Shown: positions 17,207 to 26,270, counted from the first letter of the stretch. The stretch is DNA of 64,000 bases from Amycolatopsis arida (GCF_900115565.1 NZ_FOWW01000014.1:1-64000), one strand, 5' to 3'. Numbers and translations: made by a program. The notes: generated by a model from the sequence alone, not told the origin.

Positions 17207-18230
17207 CGAGGTAGAGCGCCAGCACGACGAGGACACCGAGCATCCCGGTCGCGGTCCACACCATCCACGGCATGACGGTGAGGCCGGCACCGTCCACCCC
17301 TGGCGTGCGACCGCCGTCGCGCCCGCTGACGATGACCACCAGCAGCGCACCGATGACCACCACGGCACCGACCAGCGCTGCCGCCCTGCGCACCGTCGGA
17401 AGACCCACGGGAGCGCTCGCGCGGAGGCGTTCGGCCCGTCGTGCCGGCGCGAGCAGCCTGACCAACAGCAGCACGGCGACCGGCAGTTGCAGTGCCCAGA
17501 GCGTGGTGCGCGGCCAGCCGTTGAACCACACGTTGGTGCCGTAGAGAAGCGTGTGCCACACGCTGAGGACGTAGACCACGATGACGAAGCGGTGCAGCGC
17601 TCGCCACCGCCGCGATCCCGTCCTGGCGCGCAGGTAGAAGGCCAGGCCGAACGGGATGGCCAGATACAGCGCCAGCAGGCCGAGCAGGATCGCGACCCGG
17701 CCGGTCCCGCTGGAGTAGCCACCCGGCACGAACGTGTCGACGAGCGCCGTCCCCACGCGGCCCGGCCAGCCGAGGCCGTTCTCATTCCCCCGCACCAGCT
17801 CGGCGAAGAACATCACGGCGTGCAAGAACATCAGCGCGATCGTGGTCAGGCTGGTGCTGCGATGCCACCGTTCGACACGCGCCGCCGAGATGCGCAGCAC
17901 CCGCGAGCCGGCACTGGACCGGACCAGCCCGAGCATGGTGGTGGCCCACGCCCACAACAGGCCGGACCAGCCGAACGCCTGGCACAGCCAGTACATCCAG
18001 TAGGCGTCAGCGTCAGCGAGGAACGGCATGACCACCAGGGTCGCGGAGACACCGGAGTCGATCCGGCTGTACAGCCACCAGAAGATCAGGCCGGTGACGA
18101 CCAGCGCCGCGGTGGCGTCGGGCACCGCCGCCCGCAGGTCGTCGCGCAGACCATCCCAGTCGAACGCCGGCGGTCGCCGACCGCGACGTCGAGCGGCAGG
18201 CACCTTCTCCACCGGCACGTCCGCCACCAC
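17178..18230 (-). CDS. Ferric-reductase-like transmembrane protein
   Basis: About 350 residues with roughly eight membrane segments. GTG 18230 is preferred because GGAGG lies just upstream; an in-frame GTG at 18263 is the alternative. Conserved histidines lie in membrane helices (RWHRSTSLTTIALMFLHAV and ALHRFVIVVYVLSVWHTLLY), the spacing seen in the haem-binding ferric reductase/NOX membrane domain. No FAD/NAD-binding domain follows, so an electron donor would have to be separate. It may act in membrane redox or metal reduction. Confidence 0.75.
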   Translation of the reverse strand: MVADVPVEKVPAARRRGRRPPAFDWDGLRDDLRAAVPDATAALVVTGLIFWWLYSRIDSGVSATLVVMPFLADADAYWMYWLCQAFGWSGLLWAWATTMLGLVRSSAGSRVLRISAARVERWHRSTSLTTIALMFLHAVMFFAELVRGNENGLGWPGRVGTALVDTFVPGGYSSGTGRVAILLGLLALYLAIPFGLAFYLRARTGSRRWRALHRFVIVVYVLSVWHTLLYGTNVWFNGWPRTTLWALQLPVAVLLLVRLLAPARRAERLRASAPVGLPTVRRAAALVGAVVVIGALLVVIVSGRDGGRTPGVDGAGLTVMPWMVWTATGMLGVLVVLALYLVTRAERRAR

Positions 18231-18547
18231 GCCCGCCCTCCTACCCTCCGGATCCGCCCGCACACATCTATCGAGGACTCGCTCGGGGTGTCAACGGCAC
18301 ATCGGCGGTTTCTCGCCCGTCCTCGGCCGTCTCGGGCCATCGCGTGCGGTCTCGGCGGCCGCCGCGGTGCCGCCGCTCCCGCGCCGTCGGCGTGGTGCCG
18401 CAGCTCGGCAGGCCCGCCCTGACCCCGCGCGGATCGTTCCGCTCCGCCTGGTCCCGCGCCCCGCGATCCACCTGCCGGTGCACACCGGAGCCGACGTGGC
18501 TGCCACCTCGCCTGACGAACGCGCGACGAGCCCGATGGGCCAGCCGA
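18231..18547. other. Intergenic region
   Basis: About 315 bases between the ferric-reductase-like and the MDMPI-family genes. Nothing beyond the expected promoter of the former is recognisable. Confidence 0.4.
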
Positions 18548-19204
18548 TCAGCCGAGGACGAGCGGGAGTGTCGCGGCCAGCTCGCCCAACGCGGCGTTCT
18601 CCGCGCCGGTCGGGGCGCGCCGTCCGGTACCGACCAGCAGCGCGTCCCTGTCGGACAGCGACGCGGGGAACGCGGCCCCGGCGATCCTCTCCAGCAGCTC
18701 GCGGGACCGGGCGAGCCCTTCCGCGGGCGGTCCGGCCGCGGCCGGCAGGTGCGCGATCAGGTCGAGGTGGTGCAGCGTCCACTCCAGGACGTACGCGGAG
18801 AGGTAGTCACCCGCGGTGAGGACCTCGCCGCGGGTGCTGACCCGCAGGCTCGGGTCGGCGAGTTCGGCGGCACGCCCGGCCGCCGAGCCCACGTCGTCGA
18901 GGTGGAACTTCAGCAGCCCCGGCTCCTCGTACGCGGCGGCCAGCCGCACGATCAGCGCGTCGAGCGGGTCGTCGCCGGTCGACGGCGTCTCGGCGACCTC
19001 CCAGTAGGTCACCGCGTCGCGGGTCGGTTCCGTGTCGGCGGGGGTCACGAGGGTGATCAGGACGTCCTGGGCGTCGATGACCAGGTGGCACACCAGGTCC
19101 CGCACGAGCCAGCCGGCACAGCCGGACGGCTGCGCGAAGTCCTCGTCCGAAAGCTCGGCGACCGCTGAGAGCAAGGCCGTCCACGAGCGTGCGAAGAGAT
19201 CCAC
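18548..19204 (-). CDS. Mycothiol-dependent maleylpyruvate isomerase family protein
   Basis: A 218-residue DinB/MDMPI-fold protein. The N-terminal four-helix bundle includes SGCAGWLVRDLVCHLVIDAQDV with the conserved His, and later VLEWTLHHLDLIAHL with further potential metal-binding histidines. Members use a divalent metal and often mycothiol, for example for detoxification or ring-cleavage product isomerisation; most are unassigned. No aromatic degradation genes are adjacent, so the substrate is unknown. Confidence 0.8.
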   Translation of the reverse strand: MDLFARSWTALLSAVAELSDEDFAQPSGCAGWLVRDLVCHLVIDAQDVLITLVTPADTEPTRDAVTYWEVAETPSTGDDPLDALIVRLAAAYEEPGLLKFHLDDVGSAAGRAAELADPSLRVSTRGEVLTAGDYLSAYVLEWTLHHLDLIAHLPAAAGPPAEGLARSRELLERIAGAAFPASLSDRDALLVGTGRRAPTGAENAALGELAATLPLVLG

Positions 19205-19321
19205 GGTCGCACGCTAGCAGCGCTCGCCCTCCGAGCGCGACGAACGCGCCCGAGGCTCACAGTGGGGCCTGCGGCGCCGAAACAGCACCTCAGCGGCCGC
19301 TCAGCCGCCAGAGTCAGCGCG

Positions 19322-19399
19322 CTCGCGCCGCTGTTCTTCTGGCGCCGCGTCCCGGAGACCAAGAACCGCGGCTTCGAGAAGATCCAGCGGGAGTTGCTA
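19322..19399 (+). pseudogene. C-terminal relic of a sugar-porter MFS transporter
   Basis: The frame reads PLFFWRRVPETKNRGFEKI then QRELL. The VPETK-x-R-x-x-E-x-I signature marks the end of the last membrane helix of sugar-porter MFS proteins. No membrane segments precede it, so this is only a leftover tail next to the zinc transporter genes. Confidence 0.55.
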
Positions 19400-20152
19400 A
19401 CCAGGCAGATTCGTCATCTCCGGTGGGCGCGCCACGGGTCGACCGGGGAGGCGCCAGACGGCGTGCACGGTGTCCTCGGTGAGGACGTCGGCGGGGGCGC
19501 CCTGGGCGACCAGCCGCCCCTCGTCGAGCAGCAGGCAGTGGTCGGCGCGCAGCGCCTCCGCCAGATCGTGGGTGGTCCGGACCACGGTGCGGCCGGCCGC
19601 GCGTTCCTGGTGGAGCACGTCGGCGATGCGGCCCCGCGCGCCGAGGTCGAGGCCGGTCGACGGTTCGTCGAGCAGCAGCAGGTCGGATCGCTGGGCGAGC
19701 CCCTGCGCGACCAGGGCACGCTGCCGCTGCCCTCCGGACAGCGCGCCGAGCTGCCGGGCGGCGAGATCGTCGATGGCGAGTCGTCGCAGGCACTCCCGGA
19801 CGATCTCCCTGTCCTTTCCGGACTGCCGGCGCCACGGACCGAGTCGCGCCCATCGGCCCATGGCGACCGCCTGGCGCACCGTCATGGGCAGGGTGTCCGC
19901 GACGGCGCTGCGCTGCGGGACGTAGGCCGGGAGCCGGACGCTCGTGCGGCGCACCGAACCGGCGACCGGTGCCACCACGCCCGCGATCACGTTGAGCAAC
20001 GTGGTCTTCCCCGACCCGTTCGGGCCGAGCACGACGGTCGCCCTCCCCGCGGGCACGCGGGCGGTGACGCCGTGCAGGACCACGTGGCGGGCGTATCCCG
20101 CCGACACCTCGCGCAGGACCACGGCCGGCTGATCGCGCACTGTGCTGGCCAT
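19397..20152 (-). CDS. aztA: Zinc ABC transporter ATP-binding protein (AztA-like)
   Basis: About 251 residues with Walker A GPNGSGKTT, signature LSGGQRQRALVAQ and Walker B LLLLDEPSTGLD, in the group of zinc/manganese importers. ATG 20152 directly follows GAAGGG. An ATG at 20194 would lie within the Zur box, and GTG 20140 is a third option. It is transcribed away from its permease, with a shared control region carrying a Zur-type box. The permease, substrate-binding protein and AztD-like proteins follow on the other strand, so this is the energy subunit of high-affinity zinc uptake. Confidence 0.88.
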   Translation of the reverse strand: MASTVRDQPAVVLREVSAGYARHVVLHGVTARVPAGRATVVLGPNGSGKTTLLNVIAGVVAPVAGSVRRTSVRLPAYVPQRSAVADTLPMTVRQAVAMGRWARLGPWRRQSGKDREIVRECLRRLAIDDLAARQLGALSGGQRQRALVAQGLAQRSDLLLLDEPSTGLDLGARGRIADVLHQERAAGRTVVRTTHDLAEALRADHCLLLDEGRLVAQGAPADVLTEDTVHAVWRLPGRPVARPPEMTNLPG

Positions 20153-20178
20153 CCCTTCGACGATCGACGCCTTCGACT

Positions 20179-20193
20179 TGATAATGATTTTCA
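20179..20193. promoter_or_regulatory. Zur box between divergent zinc-uptake genes
   Basis: TGATAATGATTTTCA is a near-perfect palindrome of the actinobacterial Zur pattern (TGAAAATNATTTTCA; one mismatch). It lies 26 bases before the aztA start and 15 bases before aztB, so one repressor site can silence both directions when zinc is sufficient. Confidence 0.85.
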
Positions 20194-20208
20194 TTGTACG
20201 ATGCCGCG

Positions 20209-21072
20209 GTGGAGTGGTTGATCGTGCCGTTCGAGGTGCCGTTCGTGCAGCGTGCCCTGCTGGCCGGGATCCTGGTGTCGCTCGTGTGCGCACTGGCCGG
20301 CACCTGGGTCGTGCTACGGGGGATGGCCTTCCTCGGTGACGCGATGGCGCACGGCCTGCTGCCGGGGGTCGCGCTCGCCTCCGTGCTCGGCAGCAACCTG
20401 ATGCTCGGTGCGGCCGCCAGCGCCGGCCTGATGGCCACGGGCGTGACCGCGCTGGGGCGCGTGCGGGGCCTCTCCCGGGACACGACGATCGGGCTGCTGT
20501 TCGTCGGCATGCTGTCGATCGGTGTGATCATCGTGTCGCACTCGCGGTCCTTCGCCGTCGACCTCACCGGCTTCCTCTTCGGCGACGTCCTCGCGGTCAG
20601 GGCCGCCGACCTCGTGCTGCTGGCGGTCGCGTCGGCGGGGGCCGGGCTGGTGTCGTCGCTGGGTTACCGGTCCTTCGTGGCGCTGGCCTTCGACGTGCGC
20701 AAGGCGCACACCCTCGGCCTGCGTCCCCGGCTGGCCAACGCGTTGCTGCTCGGGCTGCTCACCGTGGCGATCGTGGTGTCGTTCCACGTCGTCGGCACGC
20801 TGCTGGTCTTCGGGCTGCTGATCGCGCCGCCGGCCACGGCCGTGGTGTGGGCCCGGCGCATCCCGACGGTCATCGCCGGAGCCGCCGTCGTCGGCAGCCT
20901 CGCCACGACGGTCGGCCTCCTCGTGTCGTGGCACTGGGGCACCGCCGCCGGGGCGACGATCGCCGCGACCGCGATCGTCCTGTTCTTCGCGTCCGCGCTG
21001 GCCGCCCACCTCCACCGCCGGGTGCGCCCGGCACTCCCCGACGTCGAACGAGAGGCCGAGCAAGCACAGTGA
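20209..21072 (+). CDS. aztB: Zinc ABC transporter permease (AztB-like)
   Basis: About 287 residues of the ABC-3 permease family (ZnuB/AztB) with eight or so membrane segments and the motifs RGMAFLGDAMAHGLLPG and FGLLIAPPATA. GTG 20209 is proposed as a leaderless start because no ribosome-binding site is visible and a TACGAT element lies 8 bases upstream. TTG 20194 is the alternative. The stop overlaps the GTG of the next gene. Confidence 0.88.
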   Translation: MEWLIVPFEVPFVQRALLAGILVSLVCALAGTWVVLRGMAFLGDAMAHGLLPGVALASVLGSNLMLGAAASAGLMATGVTALGRVRGLSRDTTIGLLFVGMLSIGVIIVSHSRSFAVDLTGFLFGDVLAVRAADLVLLAVASAGAGLVSSLGYRSFVALAFDVRKAHTLGLRPRLANALLLGLLTVAIVVSFHVVGTLLVFGLLIAPPATAVVWARRIPTVIAGAAVVGSLATTVGLLVSWHWGTAAGATIAATAIVLFFASALAAHLHRRVRPALPDVEREAEQAQ

Positions 21073-22292
21073 CATCCCTGACACGAGCGGTGGTCGCGAT
21101 GGCAGCGGCCGGCGCGGTGGCCGTGTCGGCCACCGGATGCGGCCCGGACGTGCCGCACCCACCCGCGCCGGACGTCGTCCCACACGGGTACGTCGAGGGC
21201 GCCGAGGAGACCGCGGAGGCGCAGCCCCGGCTGGTGGTGGCGGACCGGGAGACCGGGACGGTCCGCGTCGTGGACCTGATCACCGAGCGGGTGAGCGACG
21301 TCGGGCGGGTGAGCGACGTCCGAGGCATCCACGGCGACGGGCGGTTCGCCTACCTCGCCGAGGGAACCGGCACGGTCCGCGTGGTCGACGGCGGTGCCTG
21401 GACGGTCGACCACGTCGACCATGTGCACTACTACCGCGCGGCGATCCGGGAGGTCGGGACGGTGCCCGGCGGCCGCCCGGTCAGTGTCCACAGTGACTCG
21501 GCGCTGACCGCGGTCTCCGGCGCCGACGGCACCGTGCACCTGCTCGACCGAGCCCGACTCGAGGCCGGAACCGTGGCACGGACCGGCACGATCTCCCTCC
21601 CACCGGGTGGGGGCGGCGCGGTGCCGTGGCGAGAGCACCTCCTGGTGCCGGCCGCACCACCGGGCCAGCCGGCCGGCACGGTCGAGGTGCGCGACCGGCG
21701 GGGCCACCCGGTGTCGACCGTCGAGCCGGCCTGCCCGAGTCCGCGGGGCACGGCGGTCACCCGGCGCGGGGTGGTCTTCGGCTGCGCGGACGGCGCGCTG
21801 CTGGTCACCGAGCGGGACGGTGCTTTCCACGGCGAGAAGATCCCCTACCCGCGGCCCGTGCCCGAGGCCGAACGCGCCGTCGAGTTCGCCCACCGCCCGG
21901 CCGGTACGACACTCGCCGCGAAGGCCGGTGAGCGGGGCGTGTGGTCGCTCGACCTCACCCGCGGGACATGGACCTTCCTGGAGACCGGCCCCGCCGTCGC
22001 GGTGAACGCGGTGGGCGAGGGCGCTCCGCTGCTCGCCCTCACCGCCGACGGCGTCCTGCACGCCTACGACACCGCGACCGGGGAGCGGACCGCGCACCGG
22101 CCGGTGCTGGCCGCACCGGTGGACGAGTCCGATCCGGCGTTGCCGGTGATCCACGTCGATCCGGCGCGCGCCTACGTCAACGACGTCGCCGCCGGCATCA
22201 TCCACGAGATCGACTACACCGACCGCCTGCGCCAGGCCCGCACGTTCCACGTGGGCGGCAGGGCGAGCCACATGGTGGAGACCGGCCGATGA
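21069..22292 (+). CDS. AztD-like beta-propeller lipoprotein (first copy)
   Basis: A 407-residue lipoprotein (signal ending SATGC) with propeller strands throughout. The motif VDHVDHVHYY gives a clustered His/Asp site resembling the zinc-binding His cluster of AztD metallochaperones. The later CPSPRGTAV and VVFGCADGALLV align with the AztD CPGxHGEA and VIGCxxGVLV region but have lost the His-Gly-Glu. It is coupled by GTGA overlap to the permease and by ATGA overlap to the binding protein. It probably hands zinc to AztC or scavenges zinc outside the membrane. A second, more typical AztD is encoded two genes on. Confidence 0.7.
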   Translation: MTSLTRAVVAMAAAGAVAVSATGCGPDVPHPPAPDVVPHGYVEGAEETAEAQPRLVVADRETGTVRVVDLITERVSDVGRVSDVRGIHGDGRFAYLAEGTGTVRVVDGGAWTVDHVDHVHYYRAAIREVGTVPGGRPVSVHSDSALTAVSGADGTVHLLDRARLEAGTVARTGTISLPPGGGGAVPWREHLLVPAAPPGQPAGTVEVRDRRGHPVSTVEPACPSPRGTAVTRRGVVFGCADGALLVTERDGAFHGEKIPYPRPVPEAERAVEFAHRPAGTTLAAKAGERGVWSLDLTRGTWTFLETGPAVAVNAVGEGAPLLALTADGVLHAYDTATGERTAHRPVLAAPVDESDPALPVIHVDPARAYVNDVAAGIIHEIDYTDRLRQARTFHVGGRASHMVETGR

Positions 22293-23227
22293 GCGGGAAG
22301 TCCCTCCGGCGGCACGGCCCGCGGCGGCTCGCCGCCCTGCTCGCCGCCGTGGTGCTCGGGCTCGGTGGTTGCTCGGCCCTCGGCTCGGGTGGCTCGGGTG
22401 TCGTGGTCACCACGAACATCCTCGGCGACATCACCCGCGCCATCGTCGGCGACCAGGCCGAGGTGACGGTGCTGATGAAGCCGAACGCCGACCCGCACTC
22501 CTTCGGCATCTCCGCGCGAGAGGCGGCGCGCGTGGAGCGGGCGGGACTGGTCGTCTACAACGGACTCGGCCTGGAGGAGGGCGTGCTGCGCACCGTCGAG
22601 GCGGCCGCGGCGACCGGCGTGCCCACCCTGCCCGTCGGCGAGCGGGTCGACCCGATCCGCTACACCGGCGACGAGTCGGCGGGCCGGCCGGACCCGCACT
22701 TCTGGACCGACCCGGTGCGGGTCGGCGCGGCGGTGGACGTCATCGCCGGCGAGATCGTCGCCACGGTGCCCGGCGTGGACGAGGAGACGATCCGGCGCAA
22801 CGCGCGCCGCTACCGCGCGGAGATCGACCGGCTCACCGCGTCGATGACCGAGCAGTTCGGCAGCATCCCCCCGGACCGGCGCAGGCTGGTGACCAACCAC
22901 CACGTGTTCGGCTACCTGGCGCGGCGCTTCGACTTCGAGGTCATCGGCGCGGTGCTGCCCAGCGGGACGACGCTGGCCTCACCGAGCGCCGCGGATCTCG
23001 AGCGACTCGCGGCCGCCGTCCGCGCGGCCGGGGTGCCGGTGATCTTCGCCGACTCCTCGCAACCCGACCGACTGGCCCGGGTGCTCGCCGACCGGGCCGG
23101 GCTCGACGTGGCCGTCGTCCCGCTGTTCTCCGAGTCGCTGAGCCGGCCGGGCGAGGGCGCGGCCACCTATCTGGACATGATGCGCGCCAACACCACCGCG
23201 ATCACCCGCGCGCTCGCCGCACCGTGA
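22289..23227 (+). CDS. aztC: Zinc ABC transporter substrate-binding lipoprotein (AztC-like)
   Basis: A 312-residue cluster A-I binding protein with lipobox LGGC. Candidate zinc ligands are present in order: His in NADPHSF, His in DPHFWTDP, His in TNHHVFGYLARRF and Asp in FADSSQPD. The His-rich loop of ZnuA is absent, as in AztC-type proteins, which instead depend on AztD. The start overlaps the preceding AztD-like gene by 4 bases. It binds extracytoplasmic Zn(II) for import by AztAB. Confidence 0.9.
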   Translation: MSGKSLRRHGPRRLAALLAAVVLGLGGCSALGSGGSGVVVTTNILGDITRAIVGDQAEVTVLMKPNADPHSFGISAREAARVERAGLVVYNGLGLEEGVLRTVEAAAATGVPTLPVGERVDPIRYTGDESAGRPDPHFWTDPVRVGAAVDVIAGEIVATVPGVDEETIRRNARRYRAEIDRLTASMTEQFGSIPPDRRRLVTNHHVFGYLARRFDFEVIGAVLPSGTTLASPSAADLERLAAAVRAAGVPVIFADSSQPDRLARVLADRAGLDVAVVPLFSESLSRPGEGAATYLDMMRANTTAITRALAAP

Positions 23228-23288
23228 ACCCCGACCCACCCGGTTCCCGGCACCACCCGGGAACCGGACGACACGAGGAAAGGTGAAC

Positions 23289-24497
23289 ATGATGGCAACC
23301 ACGGCGCGCGCCACGCGGCGGACGAGGCGAGCGGTCGCCGCGTCCGCGGCGACGGCGGCCACGCTGCTGCTCGGCGCCTGCGGCTCGGGCGCGAGCGGCT
23401 CCGGCCAGACCGGGGTCGAGGGCACGGCGGCACCGCCCCGGCCCGCGGTCGTCGACCCGGTCGTCGCGACCTACGACGGCGGTCTCTACGTCCTCGACGG
23501 CAGGACGCTGGACCTCGTCGAGGACATCCCCCTCGACGGGTTCAACCGGCTCAACGCCGCCGGGGACGACCGGCACGTGCTGGTGTCGACCTCGACCGGG
23601 TTCCGGGTGCTGGACGCCGTCGGCGCCACGTGGACCGGCATCGAGTTCCCGGCGGCCGAGCCGGGGCACGTCGTGCGGCACGACGGCAGGACGGTGCTGT
23701 TCGCCGACGGCAGCGGCGAGGTGACCAGCTTCGACCCCGCGGCACTCGGCGACGGCATGCCCGCGACCGAGGTCTACCGGACCGCCGAGCCACACCACGG
23801 CGTCGCCGTCGAGCTGGCGAACGGCGAGCTGGTGGTGACCCTGGGCAACGAGGACTCCCGGCCCGGCATCCTCGTGTTGGACGAGCAGCGCCGGGAGATC
23901 GCCCGCGACGAGAACTGCCCCGGCGTGCACGGCGAGGCCACCGCCCAGGGTGGTGCCGTCGTCATCGGCTGCGAGACCGGCGTGCTGGTCTACGCCGGCG
24001 GCACCATCACGAAGGTGGACAGCCCAACCGAGTACGGCCGGATCGGCAACCAGGCCAGCATCGACGCCTCCCCGATCACCCTCGGCGACTACAAGCAGGA
24101 CGAGGACGCCGACCTGGAGCGCCCCCGGCAGGTCTCGCTGATCGACACCCGCGACCACTCGCTCAGGCTGGTCGACCTCGACACCAGCTACAGCTTCCGC
24201 TCGCTGGGCCGGGGGCCGCGGGGCGAGGGCCTGGTGCTCGGGACCGACGGCCACCTCCACGTGATCGACCCGGACAGCGCCCGGGTCACCAGGACCATCC
24301 CGGTCACCGACCCGTGGCAGGAGCCGCTGGAATGGCAGCGGCCCCGACCGACGCTGTTCGTCCGCGGCGGCACCGCCTACGTCAGCACCCCGGCCAGGAA
24401 GGAGATCTCCGCGGTCGACCTCGCCTCGGGCGAGCCGACGGCCACGGTGTCCCTGCCCGAGGCACCGAACGAGCTGAACGGCGTCATCGCGCACTGA
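23289..24497 (+). CDS. aztD: AztD-like zinc metallochaperone lipoprotein (second copy)
   Basis: A 402-residue lipoprotein (lipobox LGAC) with propeller repeats. It carries the AztD-type signatures AEPHHGVAVELANGELVVTL and CPGVHGEATAQGGAVVIGC, and ends NGVIAH; histidines in these elements are the likely zinc ligands. ATG 23289 has AGGAAAGG five bases upstream. It lies 61 bases after aztC and is followed by a strong terminator, so it closes the zinc operon. In Paracoccus AztD transfers zinc to AztC; the same role is inferred here. Confidence 0.8.
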   Translation: MMATTARATRRTRRAVAASAATAATLLLGACGSGASGSGQTGVEGTAAPPRPAVVDPVVATYDGGLYVLDGRTLDLVEDIPLDGFNRLNAAGDDRHVLVSTSTGFRVLDAVGATWTGIEFPAAEPGHVVRHDGRTVLFADGSGEVTSFDPAALGDGMPATEVYRTAEPHHGVAVELANGELVVTLGNEDSRPGILVLDEQRREIARDENCPGVHGEATAQGGAVVIGCETGVLVYAGGTITKVDSPTEYGRIGNQASIDASPITLGDYKQDEDADLERPRQVSLIDTRDHSLRLVDLDTSYSFRSLGRGPRGEGLVLGTDGHLHVIDPDSARVTRTIPVTDPWQEPLEWQRPRPTLFVRGGTAYVSTPARKEISAVDLASGEPTATVSLPEAPNELNGVIAH

Positions 24498-24507
24498 CCC
24501 GGCCGGA

Positions 24508-24547
24508 ACCGGGCGAGCCTCGCCGCGCGTGGCGGGGCTCGCCCGGT
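24508..24547 (+). terminator. Terminator of the zinc-uptake operon
   Basis: A perfect 12-bp outer stem (24508-24519 ACCGGGCGAGCC, 24536-24547 GGCTCGCCCGGT) with a further inner CGCC/GGCG pairing begins 10 bases after the stop. Confidence 0.85.
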
Positions 24548-24724
24548 CCCCTTGCCCGCCGGCCACGGCCCCGGCAGCAGGGCAGCGCAGCGCCTGGCCG
24601 GCGCGACCGCCTTCCCCAGTAGGGATTCCTTCCATGCAAGGGACGGGGTCGGGCGGCTGCCCGTGCTCGTGGGCCTGCCGGGCGCTGGACACACGCTGCA
24701 CCCCGCCACGCGGAAGGAGGACGG

Positions 24725-25213
24725 ATGGCCGAGGTGGGCCCGCCCCTGTCGGTGCGTGACCTGACCGACGAGGACCTGGCGTGGTGCTCCTGGGCCGGAA
24801 CCCGCCTGCACCTGAGGCAGGTCGCCCTGGAGCTGGAGCGTGCCCGGCGCGGTGAGGTGGACTACCTGGCCGTGTGCCCCCCATCCGGCGTTCCGGTGGC
24901 GATCGGCGGCGTCGACTACCAGCTGAGCCCTGGTGCGGGGACGCTGTGGCAGCTGTCCGTGCATCCGGCGGTGCGGTCCCGCGGCATCGGCACCCTCCTG
25001 ATCCGGTCGGCCGAGCGACGCATCCTCGCCAGGGGGTCGCACCGGGCGGAGCTGAGCGTCGAGGAGAGCAACCCGCGTGCTCGGGCCCTGTACGAGCGGC
25101 TCGGGTACGTCGGCTGCGGTCGGCAGCCGGAGGCGTGGGACGCCGAAGGACCGGACGGTGTGGTGCGCCGGTACGCGACGATGTGCACGCTGATGCGGAA
25201 GGCGCTCCGCTGA
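24725..25213 (+). CDS. GNAT-family N-acetyltransferase
   Basis: A 162-residue GNAT protein. The acetyl-CoA-binding motif A (LSVHPAVRSRGIGTLLI, R/QxxGxG/A) and the C-terminal SVEESNPRARALYERLGYV are clear. AAGGAGG lies just ahead of ATG 24725. The acceptor is unknown; nothing nearby points to a substrate. Confidence 0.9.
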   Translation: MAEVGPPLSVRDLTDEDLAWCSWAGTRLHLRQVALELERARRGEVDYLAVCPPSGVPVAIGGVDYQLSPGAGTLWQLSVHPAVRSRGIGTLLIRSAERRILARGSHRAELSVEESNPRARALYERLGYVGCGRQPEAWDAEGPDGVVRRYATMCTLMRKALR

Positions 25214-25259
25214 CCGGCGTGCCGGCTCGCCGGAGCCGCTGTGTCAACCGCTCGCTCGC

Positions 25260-26270
25260 TCACCAGCCGTGGCGGCGCTCGCCCAGCACCAGCTCGCTGA
25301 CCCTGGCCTCGGTCCGGGCGGAGAACGGCTCGCGCAGCGCCCGCACGGCGCGCTGGGTCTCCTCGGTGACGAGGTCGGCGTTGATCTGGGCCGCCGCGGC
25401 GGCCCCCGCGGCCGCGGCGGCCCCGACCTGCGCGGCGAGATCGGCGACGTTGCCCGCGACCCAGACGCCGGGCACGTCGGTGCGGCCGGCCCGGTCCGCG
25501 GTGATGTGCTCGCCCATGGGATGCGGGGCCGGCCGGAGCCCGAGCCCGGCGAGGAACCCGGCCCGCGCCACCAGCCGCGGCGACACCGCCACCACCTCAC
25601 GGCCGACCACCGTGCCGTCGCCCAGCCGCACCCCGGTGAGCCGGTCGTCGACGATCTCCAGTGCCGCCACCTCGCGGTCCACCACGCGAACGCCGCGCGC
25701 GGTCAGCTGCTCGGCCTGCTCGTCGGCCAGCGGCAGCGCCCGGGAGAAGAACGCGACGTCGTCGCTCCACTGGCGCAACAGCAACGCCTGGTGCACCGAC
25801 ATCGGTCCCGTCGCCAGCACACCGATCGCCCGGTCCCGAACCTCCCAGCCGTGGCAGTACGGGCAGTGCAGCACGTCCCGGCCCCACCGCTCGCGCAGCC
25901 CCGGGATGTCCGGCAGCTCGTCCACCAGCCCGGTGGCCACCAGCAACCGCCGCGCGGAGGCTGTCGCTCCTCCGGCCAGCTCCACGACGAACCGGTCGCC
26001 GTCGCGGACCACGGCCTCGACCTCGCCGGACACCACCTGCCCGCCGTAGCGGCGGACCTCGGCCCGGCCGCGGTCCAGCAGCTCCGCGGGGTCGGTCCCG
26101 TCCAGGCCCAGCAACCCGTGCACCCCGCTCGCCGGGGCGTTGCGCGGGCGACCGGCGTCCAGCACCACCACCTTCCGCCGGGCGCGGGCCAGCGTCAACG
26201 CGCCGCTCAACCCCGCGGCGCCCCCGCCGACCACCACCACGTCGCACCCGTCACTCAGCCGATCGGTCAC
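25260..26270 (-). CDS. Thioredoxin-reductase-like NAD(P)/FAD oxidoreductase
   Basis: About 336 residues. The N-terminal dinucleotide motif is VVVGGGAAGLSGALTLARAR. The redox-active CPYC in CPYCHGWEVRD lies at the NADPH-domain position, and the FAD motif is DVPGVWVAGNVAD. GTG 26270 has GGAGGTGATC upstream and is preferred to GTG 26291. Members of this group reduce low-molecular-weight disulphides or act with flavin-dependent antibiotic tailoring. No thioredoxin gene is adjacent. Confidence 0.85.
   Translation of the reverse strand: MTDRLSDGCDVVVVGGGAAGLSGALTLARARRKVVVLDAGRPRNAPASGVHGLLGLDGTDPAELLDRGRAEVRRYGGQVVSGEVEAVVRDGDRFVVELAGGATASARRLLVATGLVDELPDIPGLRERWGRDVLHCPYCHGWEVRDRAIGVLATGPMSVHQALLLRQWSDDVAFFSRALPLADEQAEQLTARGVRVVDREVAALEIVDDRLTGVRLGDGTVVGREVVAVSPRLVARAGFLAGLGLRPAPHPMGEHITADRAGRTDVPGVWVAGNVADLAAQVGAAAAAGAAAAAQINADLVTEETQRAVRALREPFSARTEARVSELVLGERRHGW

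Noticed and set aside
15620-17785. Long open frame (721 codons) on the minus strand opposite the MFS gene
   Set aside because: Composition is Arg/Gly/His-rich shadow of the plus-strand MFS gene, with no family motifs.
20664-22271. 535-codon minus-strand frame opposite the zinc operon
   Set aside because: Antisense of AztB and AztD-like genes that have clear family motifs; low-complexity Arg/His/Gly content.
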